Below are positions 1 through 7,620 of a stretch of DNA of 42,630 nucleotides, piece by piece. Numbering within the stretch: position 1 is the first letter of the stretch; every line of letters begins with the position of its first letter. The translations under genes were made by a program, and so were the position numbers. A model generated the notes under the pieces. The model had not been told where the DNA came from and ran no database searches. It saw only the letters and a list, made by a program, of their open reading frames with translations. The DNA is from Pirellulales bacterium. GTDB lineage: Bacteria; Planctomycetota; Planctomycetia; Pirellulales; JAIMBC01. The stretch is from positions 1-42,630 of the forward strand of contig JAIMBC010000012.1 in assembly GCA_023511675.1 (NCBI GenBank). The letters are read 5' to 3'.

Positions 1-2184
1 GTCATGCATCTCAGCCACCCACAGGCGGCCGTCCGGCCCCCAGGCAAAGGCCACGGGATCCACAACCAGCGGTTCTGCTGCCGCCAGTTCCACGCGGAAG
101 CCCGGCCTCGCGCGGAACGCACGCCGGCTGGCCTCCGGGCTGCGCGGCGCGGGCGGCAGATCCGCCAGCAGCTCATTGAAAGATCGCACGTCCACCAGAT
201 GGGGCAAGCGATGCGTCGTTTCGTTTTGATACCAGATGTGCCGATCCGCAATCCAGCCCCCGTAGTTCTGGCCATCCACCACAAACGGCGGGAAGGAACG
301 CTCATCCCCCGCCCGGCCAGCCAGCACCTTCCGGCTCCACCCCCGATCCATGTCCTCAAATAAATACAGCAGGTAGCGATGCTCATCGGCAAACAGCAGA
401 TCCAGGGTGCCGTCCTCATCCACATCTTGCAGCCGAAGGCCGGCGTCGCGCCCCTGGGCATCGACTGCCGCCGCCTGCTCCGGCAGAGACCAGGGCAGAC
501 GCTCCCAGGTTTGCCGGTCCGCTACCCAGCGGAAGACAGCCTGTACCTGCGGGTTGGCGCAGAGCAGTTCGCACTGGCCGTCACCATCGAGGTCCCTCAG
601 TCGCAGGCCCTGGTCGACGCCGTGCCGTGCGGTGGCCAGCGGCTGTCCCTCCCCTTCGAGCCCGCGCCACAGGGCGGGCTGCTCCACCCACTCGCCCTCG
701 ATCAACTGCCACGCGCCCTGCTCGACTTCGTCCCTTACCAGAAGCGTCACGCGTTGTTCCGGGCCGACAATCCCCCACACGGCCGACGTGGAGAGGGACT
801 CTCCGCCAGGGCCACGGCGCACCAGGCGCGCGGGGAAGGACCGCTCTGCCCATGCGCCCTCTTGAGGCTGCCAGATACGCATCAGGCGCAACGCCTCGTT
901 GCCGATCACCACGTCCTGGAAACCGTCTCCATTCAGGTCCAGCAGCCGCACGCCGTTGTCTCCGCCCTGCGCATCTCGCAGTGCCTGGCCGGCGAGTAGA
1001 TGCTTGACAAGCCGATCATGCGCCTCGCGGAAGGTGAGAAACTTTACCCGGCCGCCGTGGCGGCTCACGCCATGGTCGACAAGCTCGACGACCTGCTCGG
1101 CACGGATCCAGCCGTATGGGTGGAAGACCAGGTTGAACACACCCTGCTTGATCACCGTCAGGTCGAGCGCCGCTTGCATGTCCGCCACGGTGCGCGGATT
1201 GGCCGGCTGGTGCAGATGCTGCGCCTCCCAATCACTGGGCACCATGCAGGGAAACTCCCAGCACAGCCGGCCCACCACGTAGGGGTAGGGATAATCTTCC
1301 ACGAAGTTGACAAATCTGCGTTCCGCCGGCACGTACTTACCCAACCGCTCGGTGCCGTCCGCATCCTGGACCAACGCGCGCGGCAACTGCGGGTCGTTGG
1401 ACGTAAACAGCACGAACACCGAGGAATCGATAAACAGAAAGTTGCCCGCAGGCGTGGTACGGTTGAAAATCTCGCTGAAAAACCTCGGGCTGGGGGTATT
1501 GAGCGAGTCGCAGCAGGGCGTACGAAAGGCCACCGGCCGACTGCCGGGGATGGCGCACATCTGGTCCACGCAGCGGTCGTAGGTGCTCTTGGCGGCGGCA
1601 AAATCTCCGTTGGCCAAAAGCGGGCAGGGATGGTCGGCCGTGTGTGTCTCAATACTCAGTCCCTCTTGCAGCCAGCGTTGCAAGTGCGGGTCGAGCGGGT
1701 CTACACGGCAAGTCATGATGCTTGTCGGCGCGCGGCCGTCGATCTGTTGCAGCCGGGTCAAGATGGGACGTAGGTAGGCTTCCCAGGGTTGGGGATCCCT
1801 CATATCGTCGATCGCCAGGACGACCACGGCCTCTACGCCCGGCTCGCCTACCCACTGGGGAGTGATCAGTTTGGGGAAGCTCAGCCCCACGTAGTAGGGG
1901 TCGGCCCGATCGAGATACGCCAGGCGATTGGCGTCTGCCGCTAGCGCCGGCCCTGCCGCCACCACGACAAGCGCTGCCACGGCAACCCACAGCCTGGCAT
2001 GCCGTGGGCTGCTGGAGGGGGCAAGCCGCTGCCAGCGCGCCGCTCTGCCAGGGCGGGCACGCCTTCTGTTTGTCTTAGGCGGTAGTAGTGCGGTCGAGCA
2101 CGAACACGCACAGGTGCGCCAACGCCGGGCGGTTTGCGGGCTCCCAACCTGTGCGGGCAATGGCGTCGTTGTCATTCCAACCAT
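1..2184 (-). CDS. Polysaccharide deacetylase / FG-GAP / PVC-type membrane-bound dehydrogenase fusion, C-terminus beyond left edge
   Basis: A single open frame of 728 codons runs from ATG 2184 off the left edge without a stop. A GGGGAG SD lies about 6 nt before the ATG. Residues ~62-83 form a signal-peptide-like stretch ending ALA-AD; the 60-residue leader before it is odd, so the true start could be internal. Residues ~120-390 look like a NodB-type polysaccharide deacetylase: IDD at 125-127 and H181-x3-H185, the metal-binding H(S/T)xxH pattern. Three FG-GAP-like D-x-[ND]-x-DG motifs follow (LDLNGDG, LRDLDGDG, DVDEDG; ~395-600). The last visible ~35 residues (PGFRVELAAAEPLVVDPVAF, then WGPDGRLWVAEM) match the start of the planctomycete/verrucomicrobial 'putative membrane-bound dehydrogenase' propeller (TIGR02604 type). 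Expected outside the cytoplasm. The substrate is unknown. The fusion order is read directly; the enzymatic roles are inferred from families. Confidence 0.85.
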   Translation of the reverse strand, partial: MVGMTTTPLPAQVGSPQTARRWRTCACSCSTALLPPKTNRRRARPGRAARWQRLAPSSSPRHARLWVAVAALVVVAAGPALAADANRLAYLDRADPYYVGLSFPKLITPQWVGEPGVEAVVVLAIDDMRDPQPWEAYLRPILTRLQQIDGRAPTSIMTCRVDPLDPHLQRWLQEGLSIETHTADHPCPLLANGDFAAAKSTYDRCVDQMCAIPGSRPVAFRTPCCDSLNTPSPRFFSEIFNRTTPAGNFLFIDSSVFVLFTSNDPQLPRALVQDADGTERLGKYVPAERRFVNFVEDYPYPYVVGRLCWEFPCMVPSDWEAQHLHQPANPRTVADMQAALDLTVIKQGVFNLVFHPYGWIRAEQVVELVDHGVSRHGGRVKFLTFREAHDRLVKHLLAGQALRDAQGGDNGVRLLDLNGDGFQDVVIGNEALRLMRIWQPQEGAWAERSFPARLVRRGPGGESLSTSAVWGIVGPEQRVTLLVRDEVEQGAWQLIEGEWVEQPALWRGLEGEGQPLATARHGVDQGLRLRDLDGDGQCELLCANPQVQAVFRWVADRQTWERLPWSLPEQAAAVDAQGRDAGLRLQDVDEDGTLDLLFADEHRYLLYLFEDMDRGWSRKVLAGRAGDERSFPPFVVDGQNYGGWIADRHIWYQNETTHRLPHLVDVRSFNELLADLPPAPRSPEASRRAFRARPGFRVELAAAEPLVVDPVAFAWGPDGRLWVAEMHD

Positions 2185-2226
2185 GGTAGCTCCCCAGGGC
2201 GGCGGGCACAGGGACCAGGCGAAAAT

Positions 2227-2243
2227 CCTTGCGGAGAGCAAGG
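2227..2243. promoter_or_regulatory. Inverted repeat between divergent genes
   Basis: CCTTGC-N5-GCAAGG is a perfect 6-bp-arm dyad in the 120-bp gap between the leftward deacetylase fusion and the rightward DUF4114 gene. It could be an operator or the stem of a 5' leader. Arms this short occur by chance in GC-rich DNA, so the support is positional only. Confidence 0.25.
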
Positions 2244-2304
2244 GATGTGCAAACAATAGAACCATATCATCCCTGGCTGATGCAAGCACCACGAGACACT
2301 GGCG

Positions 2305-4710
2305 ATGGGTGGCTGGGAGTTTTTGCACTACTGGCTCGGTTGGGGCAGGGGGCAGAGAGCTGCAAGGCACGGGGCCCAAGGGGCGGGCAGGGTTCCGCAG
2401 AGGCGAGGGCGCAGCGAGCATGCCTCGCCTCGGCCAGGCAGCCGGCGCCGCTCGCGGAGGCGCCCTGCGTGGCAGCGTACGCTGACGCTGGAGTGCTGCG
2501 AGACGCGGGCCATGCTGCACCACACTCTGTACGTGGTGGAGGGTACGTTCGACCAGTCTGTCGCGATCAGCTTCGAGGGACTGGGGCGTAGCGCCGGCTT
2601 CCGCAACGAGATTGGCGTGTTCCGCGTGGAGGATGCCGAGGGCCGGGTGGCCGGCCTGCTGCCCGGCGATCCCGGCTATGCCCAGGCTGCGGTGCGCGCC
2701 GCGCAGCTCGTGTTCGGCAGCCGTACGCCCAGCGGCGCGACGCAGCAGCTTGTCTTCTCCGGAGGAGACCGCCTGGCCTTTGTGCTGATTCAGAACGGCA
2801 CCATGGCACGCTTTTTGGAGCGCAATCCGCAAAACGTGTCGGGTGCCGGCCCGCTGGCGTTCTTTTCTCTGGCAGCCGCCAATCCCGACTCCTTCGACCA
2901 CCTGCGGATCACGCACCTGCCCGATGGTACGGTGCTGTATGCCTGGGAAGACCAAACTGGCGGCGGCGATCAGGACTTCAACGACGTGATCTTTCGTGTC
3001 GGCAGCACGGGCAGCCATGCCCTGCGCGAGGAGCATGGCGATGGACTGGGAGAACGGCAGGCCCGCTTTACCGTGCTGAGCCGCAGCGCGGCATTCTCCA
3101 ACGAGCTGGGCATGTTCCTCGTGGACGACGCGGAGGGCCGCATCGGTACGCTACGGCCCGGCGATGCGGGCTATCTCCAGGCCGCGCTCGATGCCACGCG
3201 CCGCACGGTGCTGTTCTCTCCGCAAGATCAGGCCGGCGCCACGGCAACGCGAGACCTGCCGCTGGGCAGCATGTTCGGCATCTATCTGGTGTCGAATGGC
3301 ACCACGGAACAGGTGCTTGTGCAGAACCCGCAGAATCTCGCTGGCAAGAAGCGCCCCCAGGTGTTTTTCTCCTTTGTGCGGGCCAACCCGGATGGGATTG
3401 ACCATTTTCGCTGGCTGAATGGCACGGACGTGGCAGTAGAAGATAAACACGGGGGGGGAGACCGTGATTATAACGACCTGATCTTCCGCGTGGAGATCGT
3501 CGAGCGGCCCGGCAGCCCGCCGCTGGTGGGAAACCCGCCCGGCAATGGTACGCCGCCCGACACCACGCCGCCGGCAGCCCCGCGATTCGATCTGGACTTT
3601 GCCAGCGATACGGGCACCGTGGGCGATCAAACCACCACGCTCAACTCGGTGGTCGTGAACGGCCAGACGGACCCCCACACCACCGTGGAACTGTTTGGCT
3701 TGCCCGCCGGCGCACCAGGCCCTGTGCTGCTGGGCAGCGTCACGAGCGATGGCACGGGGCGATTCACGTTCAGCGGCGTGCCGCTGGCAGTGGGCAGCAA
3801 CACCATTCGTGCCGAGGCCGTGGATGCGGCCGGCAATCGCAGCCGCTTCGAGAACGTGTTTCAGCGCGTGCGCGCCCCGGTGGTCGCGGCTCCGTTGCAG
3901 GACGTCACGATCTCTTCCACCGCAGGCGGCGTGAACTTCGACCTGAGCGGCGTGTTCGACGATCTGGACCTGCACGTCAACACGCTGGTGCGCATGCTGA
4001 CCACGATGGGTAATATCGACCTGGAGCTGTTCGACGATGCAGCGCCTCAGACCGTGGCGAATTTCCTCAACTACGTCAACGACGGCGACTATCAGCGAAC
4101 GATCATCCACCGTTCGATACCCGGGTTTGTCATTCAGGGCGGCGGCTTTCAGCTTCAGAGCGGCACGCCGCGGCTGGTGCCGGTTCCGACCGATCCGCCC
4201 GTGGTCAACGAGCCGGGCATCTCCAACACCCGCGGCACGCTGGCCATGGCCAAGCTGCCTGGAGATCCCAACAGCGCCACCAGCCAGTGGTTCATCAACC
4301 TGGCAGACAACGGCAGCAACCTGGACCACCAAAATGGCGGCTTCACCGTGTTCGGCCAGGTGCTGGACATGACCCCGGTCGATGCCATGGCGGCCGTGCC
4401 CACGTTCGACTTCGGCGGCACGTTCACCGACGTGCCGCTGCAAAACTTCGTGCCGGGGACCACCTTCCCCGACGACGTGCCAGATGCCAGCTTCCTGGTG
4501 ATCGACAACATGACGGTGACCCGCCGGCGCGACCATCTGAGCTTCACGGCCACCAGCTCCAATCTGGCGGTGGCCACGCCCGCCATCACGGGCACGCAGT
4601 TGACAATAGCGCCACAGGTGGGCATTACCGGCACTGCCCAGATTACGGTCCGCGCCACGGATCTGGACGGCCATTCGGTCGAGTTTGCCTTCACCGTGAC
4701 GGTGACGTAA
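2305..4710 (+). CDS. Planctomycete extracellular protein: two DUF4114 domains, Ig-like domain, cyclophilin-type PPIase
   Basis: 801 aa as called. The first ~58 residues are Arg/Gly-rich. LTLECCETRAML at 60-71 is the planctomycete extracellular-protein N-terminal motif (Planc_extracel, PF07595 type). Two homologous DUF4114-like units follow (~76-232 and ~253-395), each ending in an acidic GGGDxDxND(V/L)IFRV motif that probably binds Ca2+. A bacterial Ig-like domain with the usual TPPAAP...AVDAAGN pattern spans ~418-525. A cyclophilin domain (~563-705) keeps the catalytic Arg (R603 in IHRSIPGFVIQGG) and TSQWFIN, so prolyl isomerase activity is plausible. A beta-rich tail ends at 801. No clear SD precedes ATG 2305, and a later non-ATG start is possible. 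A G8 run (3451-3458) lies inside the second Ca-type motif. Likely a secreted or surface protein; the partner is unknown. Confidence 0.85.
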   Translation: MGGWEFLHYWLGWGRGQRAARHGAQGAGRVPQRRGRSEHASPRPGSRRRSRRRPAWQRTLTLECCETRAMLHHTLYVVEGTFDQSVAISFEGLGRSAGFRNEIGVFRVEDAEGRVAGLLPGDPGYAQAAVRAAQLVFGSRTPSGATQQLVFSGGDRLAFVLIQNGTMARFLERNPQNVSGAGPLAFFSLAAANPDSFDHLRITHLPDGTVLYAWEDQTGGGDQDFNDVIFRVGSTGSHALREEHGDGLGERQARFTVLSRSAAFSNELGMFLVDDAEGRIGTLRPGDAGYLQAALDATRRTVLFSPQDQAGATATRDLPLGSMFGIYLVSNGTTEQVLVQNPQNLAGKKRPQVFFSFVRANPDGIDHFRWLNGTDVAVEDKHGGGDRDYNDLIFRVEIVERPGSPPLVGNPPGNGTPPDTTPPAAPRFDLDFASDTGTVGDQTTTLNSVVVNGQTDPHTTVELFGLPAGAPGPVLLGSVTSDGTGRFTFSGVPLAVGSNTIRAEAVDAAGNRSRFENVFQRVRAPVVAAPLQDVTISSTAGGVNFDLSGVFDDLDLHVNTLVRMLTTMGNIDLELFDDAAPQTVANFLNYVNDGDYQRTIIHRSIPGFVIQGGGFQLQSGTPRLVPVPTDPPVVNEPGISNTRGTLAMAKLPGDPNSATSQWFINLADNGSNLDHQNGGFTVFGQVLDMTPVDAMAAVPTFDFGGTFTDVPLQNFVPGTTFPDDVPDASFLVIDNMTVTRRRDHLSFTATSSNLAVATPAITGTQLTIAPQVGITGTAQITVRATDLDGHSVEFAFTVTVT

Positions 4711-4724
4711 GGCCGGCCTCGCGC

Positions 4725-4743
4725 CGCGCCTTCGGCCGCGTTT
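4725..4743 (+). terminator. Possible intrinsic terminator after the DUF4114/cyclophilin gene
   Basis: CGCGCC-TTC-GG(C)CGCG forms a short GC hairpin with one bulge, starting 14 nt after the stop and followed by only TTT. The weak T tract makes this tentative. Confidence 0.3.
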
Positions 4744-4821
4744 CGGCTTGCAGCCCTGCTGCCTTCGCACCGGCGGCCAAAGCTCCCGCCTGGGTTGCAC
4801 AAGCGCCCACACATGCCGGCC

Positions 4822-4850
4822 TTGAACCACCGCGGCCTGGCCGCTAGCTT
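4822..4850 (+). promoter_or_regulatory. Weak promoter candidate implying a leaderless transcript
   Basis: TTGAAC (4822-4827), a 17-nt spacer and TAGCTT (4845-4850) end 6 nt before ATG 4857. That ATG has no SD. If real, the dehydrogenase mRNA would start at or next to its AUG. The -10 matches consensus at only three positions. Confidence 0.2.
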
Positions 4851-4856
4851 ACCGCC

Positions 4857-5864
4857 ATGCCAACACACGCAACACGCCGCTACAAAGTGCTCGTGGCAGA
4901 CTTCATCACCGGCCCGCTCGATCCTGAGCGCAGCGTGCTCGGCGAACTGGCTGATGTTGAGGCGGTGGCCGCCCACACAGAACAAGATCTGCATCGACGC
5001 GTGGAAGATGCCCACGCCCTGATGATCTACCACACCATTGCTATCACTCGGCAGACCATCGACCGGCTGGAGTGCTGCAAGCTGATCGTCCGCTGCGGCG
5101 TGGGCTATGACAACATTGATTGTGCGGCTGCCCGCGCCCGCGGCATCCCGGTGGCCAACGTGCCGGATTATGGTACGGAGGAAGTGGCCGATACGGCCTT
5201 GGGGCTGGCCCTCTCGCTGGTGCGCGGCATCAACCTGCTCAACTCGCGGCTGCGCGCGGGGGTGGGAGAGTGGTCCTTTCAGCAGGCGGTCCCCATGCGG
5301 CGCTTGCGCGGCAGGGTGTTTGGCATCGTGGGGTTGGGACGCATCGGCACGGCGACGGCGCTGCGTGCCAAGGCCCTGGGCATGGACGTGGCCTTTTACG
5401 ACCCCTACGTGCCGGATGGCCGGGACAAGGCCCTGGGCATCCGCCGGTGCGAAACGTTGGAAGAACTGTTGCGCCAGAGCTGGGTGCTCTCGCTTCACTG
5501 CCCGTTGACCGCTGAGACCCGGCACATGCTCAACGCAGAGAGCATGCGGCTCATGCCACGAGGCGGCTATCTCGTCAACACGGCCCGCGGGGCCGTGGTC
5601 GATACGGCGGCGGTGCCGGCTGTTTTGGCAGAAGGCCATTTGGCCGGTGTTGCCCTGGACGTGCTGCCCGAAGAGCCGCCAGCGGCGGGGGATCCGCTCG
5701 TGGCCGCCTGGCGCGATCCCCAGCATCCTGCGCATCACCGCTTGATCCTCAATCCTCATGCGGCCTTCTACTGCGAAGAGGGCTTGACCGAAATGCGGCT
5801 GAAGGGGTCGGAGGCGTGCCGGCGGGCACTGTTGGGCCTGCCGCTGCGCAACGTGGTGAACTAG
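4857..5864 (+). CDS. CtBP-like NAD-dependent D-2-hydroxyacid dehydrogenase
   Basis: 335 aa, the normal length for the family. The D-isomer-specific 2-hydroxyacid dehydrogenase fold is clear. There is an N-terminal substrate domain, a Rossmann motif G159-L-G161-RI-G164, and the catalytic triad R244 (NTARGAVVD), E273 (VLPEEPP) and H301 (NPHAAFY). The C-terminal NPHAAFYCEEGLTEMR pattern resembles the C-terminal-binding-protein subgroup more than SerA phosphoglycerate dehydrogenase, and there is no ACT domain. It would reduce a 2-keto acid or oxidise a D-2-hydroxy acid in the cytoplasm; the substrate cannot be read from sequence. It stands alone, 146 nt after the upstream stop, with a weak promoter and no SD. 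The family is confident; the specific reaction is open. Confidence 0.9.
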   Translation: MPTHATRRYKVLVADFITGPLDPERSVLGELADVEAVAAHTEQDLHRRVEDAHALMIYHTIAITRQTIDRLECCKLIVRCGVGYDNIDCAAARARGIPVANVPDYGTEEVADTALGLALSLVRGINLLNSRLRAGVGEWSFQQAVPMRRLRGRVFGIVGLGRIGTATALRAKALGMDVAFYDPYVPDGRDKALGIRRCETLEELLRQSWVLSLHCPLTAETRHMLNAESMRLMPRGGYLVNTARGAVVDTAAVPAVLAEGHLAGVALDVLPEEPPAAGDPLVAAWRDPQHPAHHRLILNPHAAFYCEEGLTEMRLKGSEACRRALLGLPLRNVVN

Positions 5865-6043
5865 CCGCGGCATCCAGGGAGACGCAAAGCAGCAAGGGGG
5901 GGCCAGCGGTGCCTGCCGGCGGCCGGCACCCCGCCGGGCGGGCGAAACCTGAGAGCCCTGAAGCATGCGGGGCCCGTGCAGGTGGCGCTGGGGCTGCTGA
6001 TGCGCGGGCAGGCGGCCTGGCCATGTGCCCAGTGGCGTTCCGC

Positions 6044-6076
6044 CTGGCAGCCTTGTGGCGTTTCGGTATCATACCG
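6044..6076 (+). promoter_or_regulatory. Promoter with a dyad covering the -10, upstream of the lipoprotein propeller
   Basis: CTGGCA (6044-6049), a 17-nt spacer and TATCAT (6067-6072) match the sigma-70 consensus at 4/6 and 5/6. The perfect dyad CGGTAT-C-ATACCG (6064-6076) is centred on the -10, where a repressor could block polymerase. The expected transcript start is near 6079, about 55 nt before ATG 6134. The regulator is unknown. Confidence 0.4.
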
Positions 6077-6133
6077 GAGTGGTGCGCTAAGGATCGCCCG
6101 CATCGGCGGGCCGGCACGCGACAGGGAAGCCAG

Positions 6134-7432
6134 ATGGCCATGCAACGCCGTACGTTTCTGGGCATGCTGACCGCCAGCCTTGCGGCTGGCTGCGCGCGGC
6201 AAGAGCCGGTGGCGGAGGTCCGACCACAAGGCCGCCGCCGACCGCAGGCCGCACCGCCGCCGGCTGCGGGAGATTGGCCCTGGTGGCGTGGTCCCACGCT
6301 GGATGGCAAGGGGGAGGGGCAACCGCCGCTGCGGTGGAGCCGCAACGAGAACGTACTGTGGCGGACGCCAATCCCGGGCAGGGGCCATGCTTCTCCGGTG
6401 GTGGGCGGGGGGCTTGTATACCTGCTCACGGCGGAGGAAAAGTCGCAGCAGATCCGCTTGCTGGCGGTAGATCGCACCACGGGGGGCGTGCAATGGAATA
6501 CCCTGCTGCACGAGGGGGGCTTCATCCACCGCCACGAGAAGAACTCGCACGCCTCGGCCACCCCGGCGTTTGATGGCCGGCGGGTGTACTGCGTGGCCGC
6601 CGTGCAGGATGCGGTGTGGGTTACCGCCGTGGACGCTGACGGCCGGATTGTCTGGCAGCAGCAGGCAGGACCGTTTGCATCGCAGCACGGCTATGGTTCG
6701 TCTCCGGTGATCTACGGAGAGCTGGTGATTGTGGCGGCCGACCAGGACGGCCCTGGCTACCTGGCGGCCTTCGACCGTGCGCGGGGCCGGCTCGTGTGGC
6801 GTGTGCGGCGGTACGAGTCGCCCAGCTATGCCACTCCCATCGTGCTGCGTGCGGCGGGCCGGGATCAGCTTCTGCTGGCAGGTTGTGCCAAGACCGCGGC
6901 ATATGACCCAGCCACCGGCGAGTTGCTCTGGTACTGCGAGGGGCCTTCGCAGGTGGCGGCCTGCACGATGTGCGCGCAAGGAGACCTGGTGGTGTCCAGC
7001 GGGGGTTATCCTGAGAAGCGCTTGCTCTGCATCAGGGCAGACGGCCGCGGCGACGTTTCGGCCAGCCACGTCGTGTGGAGTACCGATCAGGCCGTGACGT
7101 ATGTGCCCTCCCCCCTGATCCATGATGGGCTGTTGTTCGTGGTCAACGATGGGGGCGTGGCCGCCTGCTGGTCCCTGGAAGATGGAAAGGCTCGCTGGCG
7201 GCAGCGGCTGGGCGGCAACTTCTCCGCCTCTCCGGTTCTGGCCGGCGGCCACATCTATGCAGCCGATGAGACGGGTACCACCTACGTGTTCAAGGCGCTT
7301 GGCACGTATGAAGAGGTAGCACAGAATGTCTTACCCGAGGGACAGTTCGCAACCCTGGCTGTGTGCGGCCGCGAGTTGTACTTGCGCACCACTGAGGCTG
7401 TGTATGCCATCGGCCATGCCCCGGCCACCTGA
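6134..7432 (+). CDS. PQQ-type beta-propeller repeat lipoprotein with Tat-like signal
   Basis: 432 aa from ATG 6134, chosen because AGGGAA lies just upstream and the signal peptide starts here (the frame is open further back to 5816). MAMQRRTFLGMLTASLAAGC combines a twin-arginine motif (RR at 5-6) with a lipobox LAAGC (C20), so an exported lipoprotein is likely. The mature part opens with DWPWWRGPTLDGKG and RWSRNENVLWRTPIPG, the typical start of planctomycete 'PQQ-binding-like beta-propeller' (BamB-like) proteins, and carries repeated V.AxDxxxGxxxW blades. No PQQ-dehydrogenase catalytic signature was seen, so a scaffold or binding role is more likely than an enzyme. The 428-aa protein at 32810-34096 is a paralog. 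It is co-directional with the VWA/caspase-like giant 188 nt downstream. Confidence 0.85.
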   Translation: MAMQRRTFLGMLTASLAAGCARQEPVAEVRPQGRRRPQAAPPPAAGDWPWWRGPTLDGKGEGQPPLRWSRNENVLWRTPIPGRGHASPVVGGGLVYLLTAEEKSQQIRLLAVDRTTGGVQWNTLLHEGGFIHRHEKNSHASATPAFDGRRVYCVAAVQDAVWVTAVDADGRIVWQQQAGPFASQHGYGSSPVIYGELVIVAADQDGPGYLAAFDRARGRLVWRVRRYESPSYATPIVLRAAGRDQLLLAGCAKTAAYDPATGELLWYCEGPSQVAACTMCAQGDLVVSSGGYPEKRLLCIRADGRGDVSASHVVWSTDQAVTYVPSPLIHDGLLFVVNDGGVAACWSLEDGKARWRQRLGGNFSASPVLAGGHIYAADETGTTYVFKALGTYEEVAQNVLPEGQFATLAVCGRELYLRTTEAVYAIGHAPAT

Positions 7433-7620
7433 GGCAGGGAGAATTGCGTCCTGGCAGTCAAGGCTGTGCCGTGTTTCAGGCCCCTGGCCTGCCGTGCCGC
7501 GGGCAGCGGCCCGCGTGGCGCAACCGTCGCCGGCCTCTTTCAGAACTTGCTCATGCATCACCCGGCGGTGGTGTCTGCAAGCTGACACACTGGGTGGGCG
7601 CAAAAGGGATCCTTAAAGTT

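Noticed and set aside
3151-4830. 559-aa frame on the minus strand
   Set aside because: Antisense to the DUF4114/cyclophilin gene; His/Arg/Gly-rich with no domain. GC-rich codon bias opens the opposite frame.
4155-5966. 603-aa frame on the minus strand
   Set aside because: Spans the antisense of two clear genes and the gap between them; composition is random-like.
5816-6133. Upstream extension of the lipoprotein propeller frame
   Set aside because: Random-like residues; the SD, Tat motif and lipobox fix the start at 6134.
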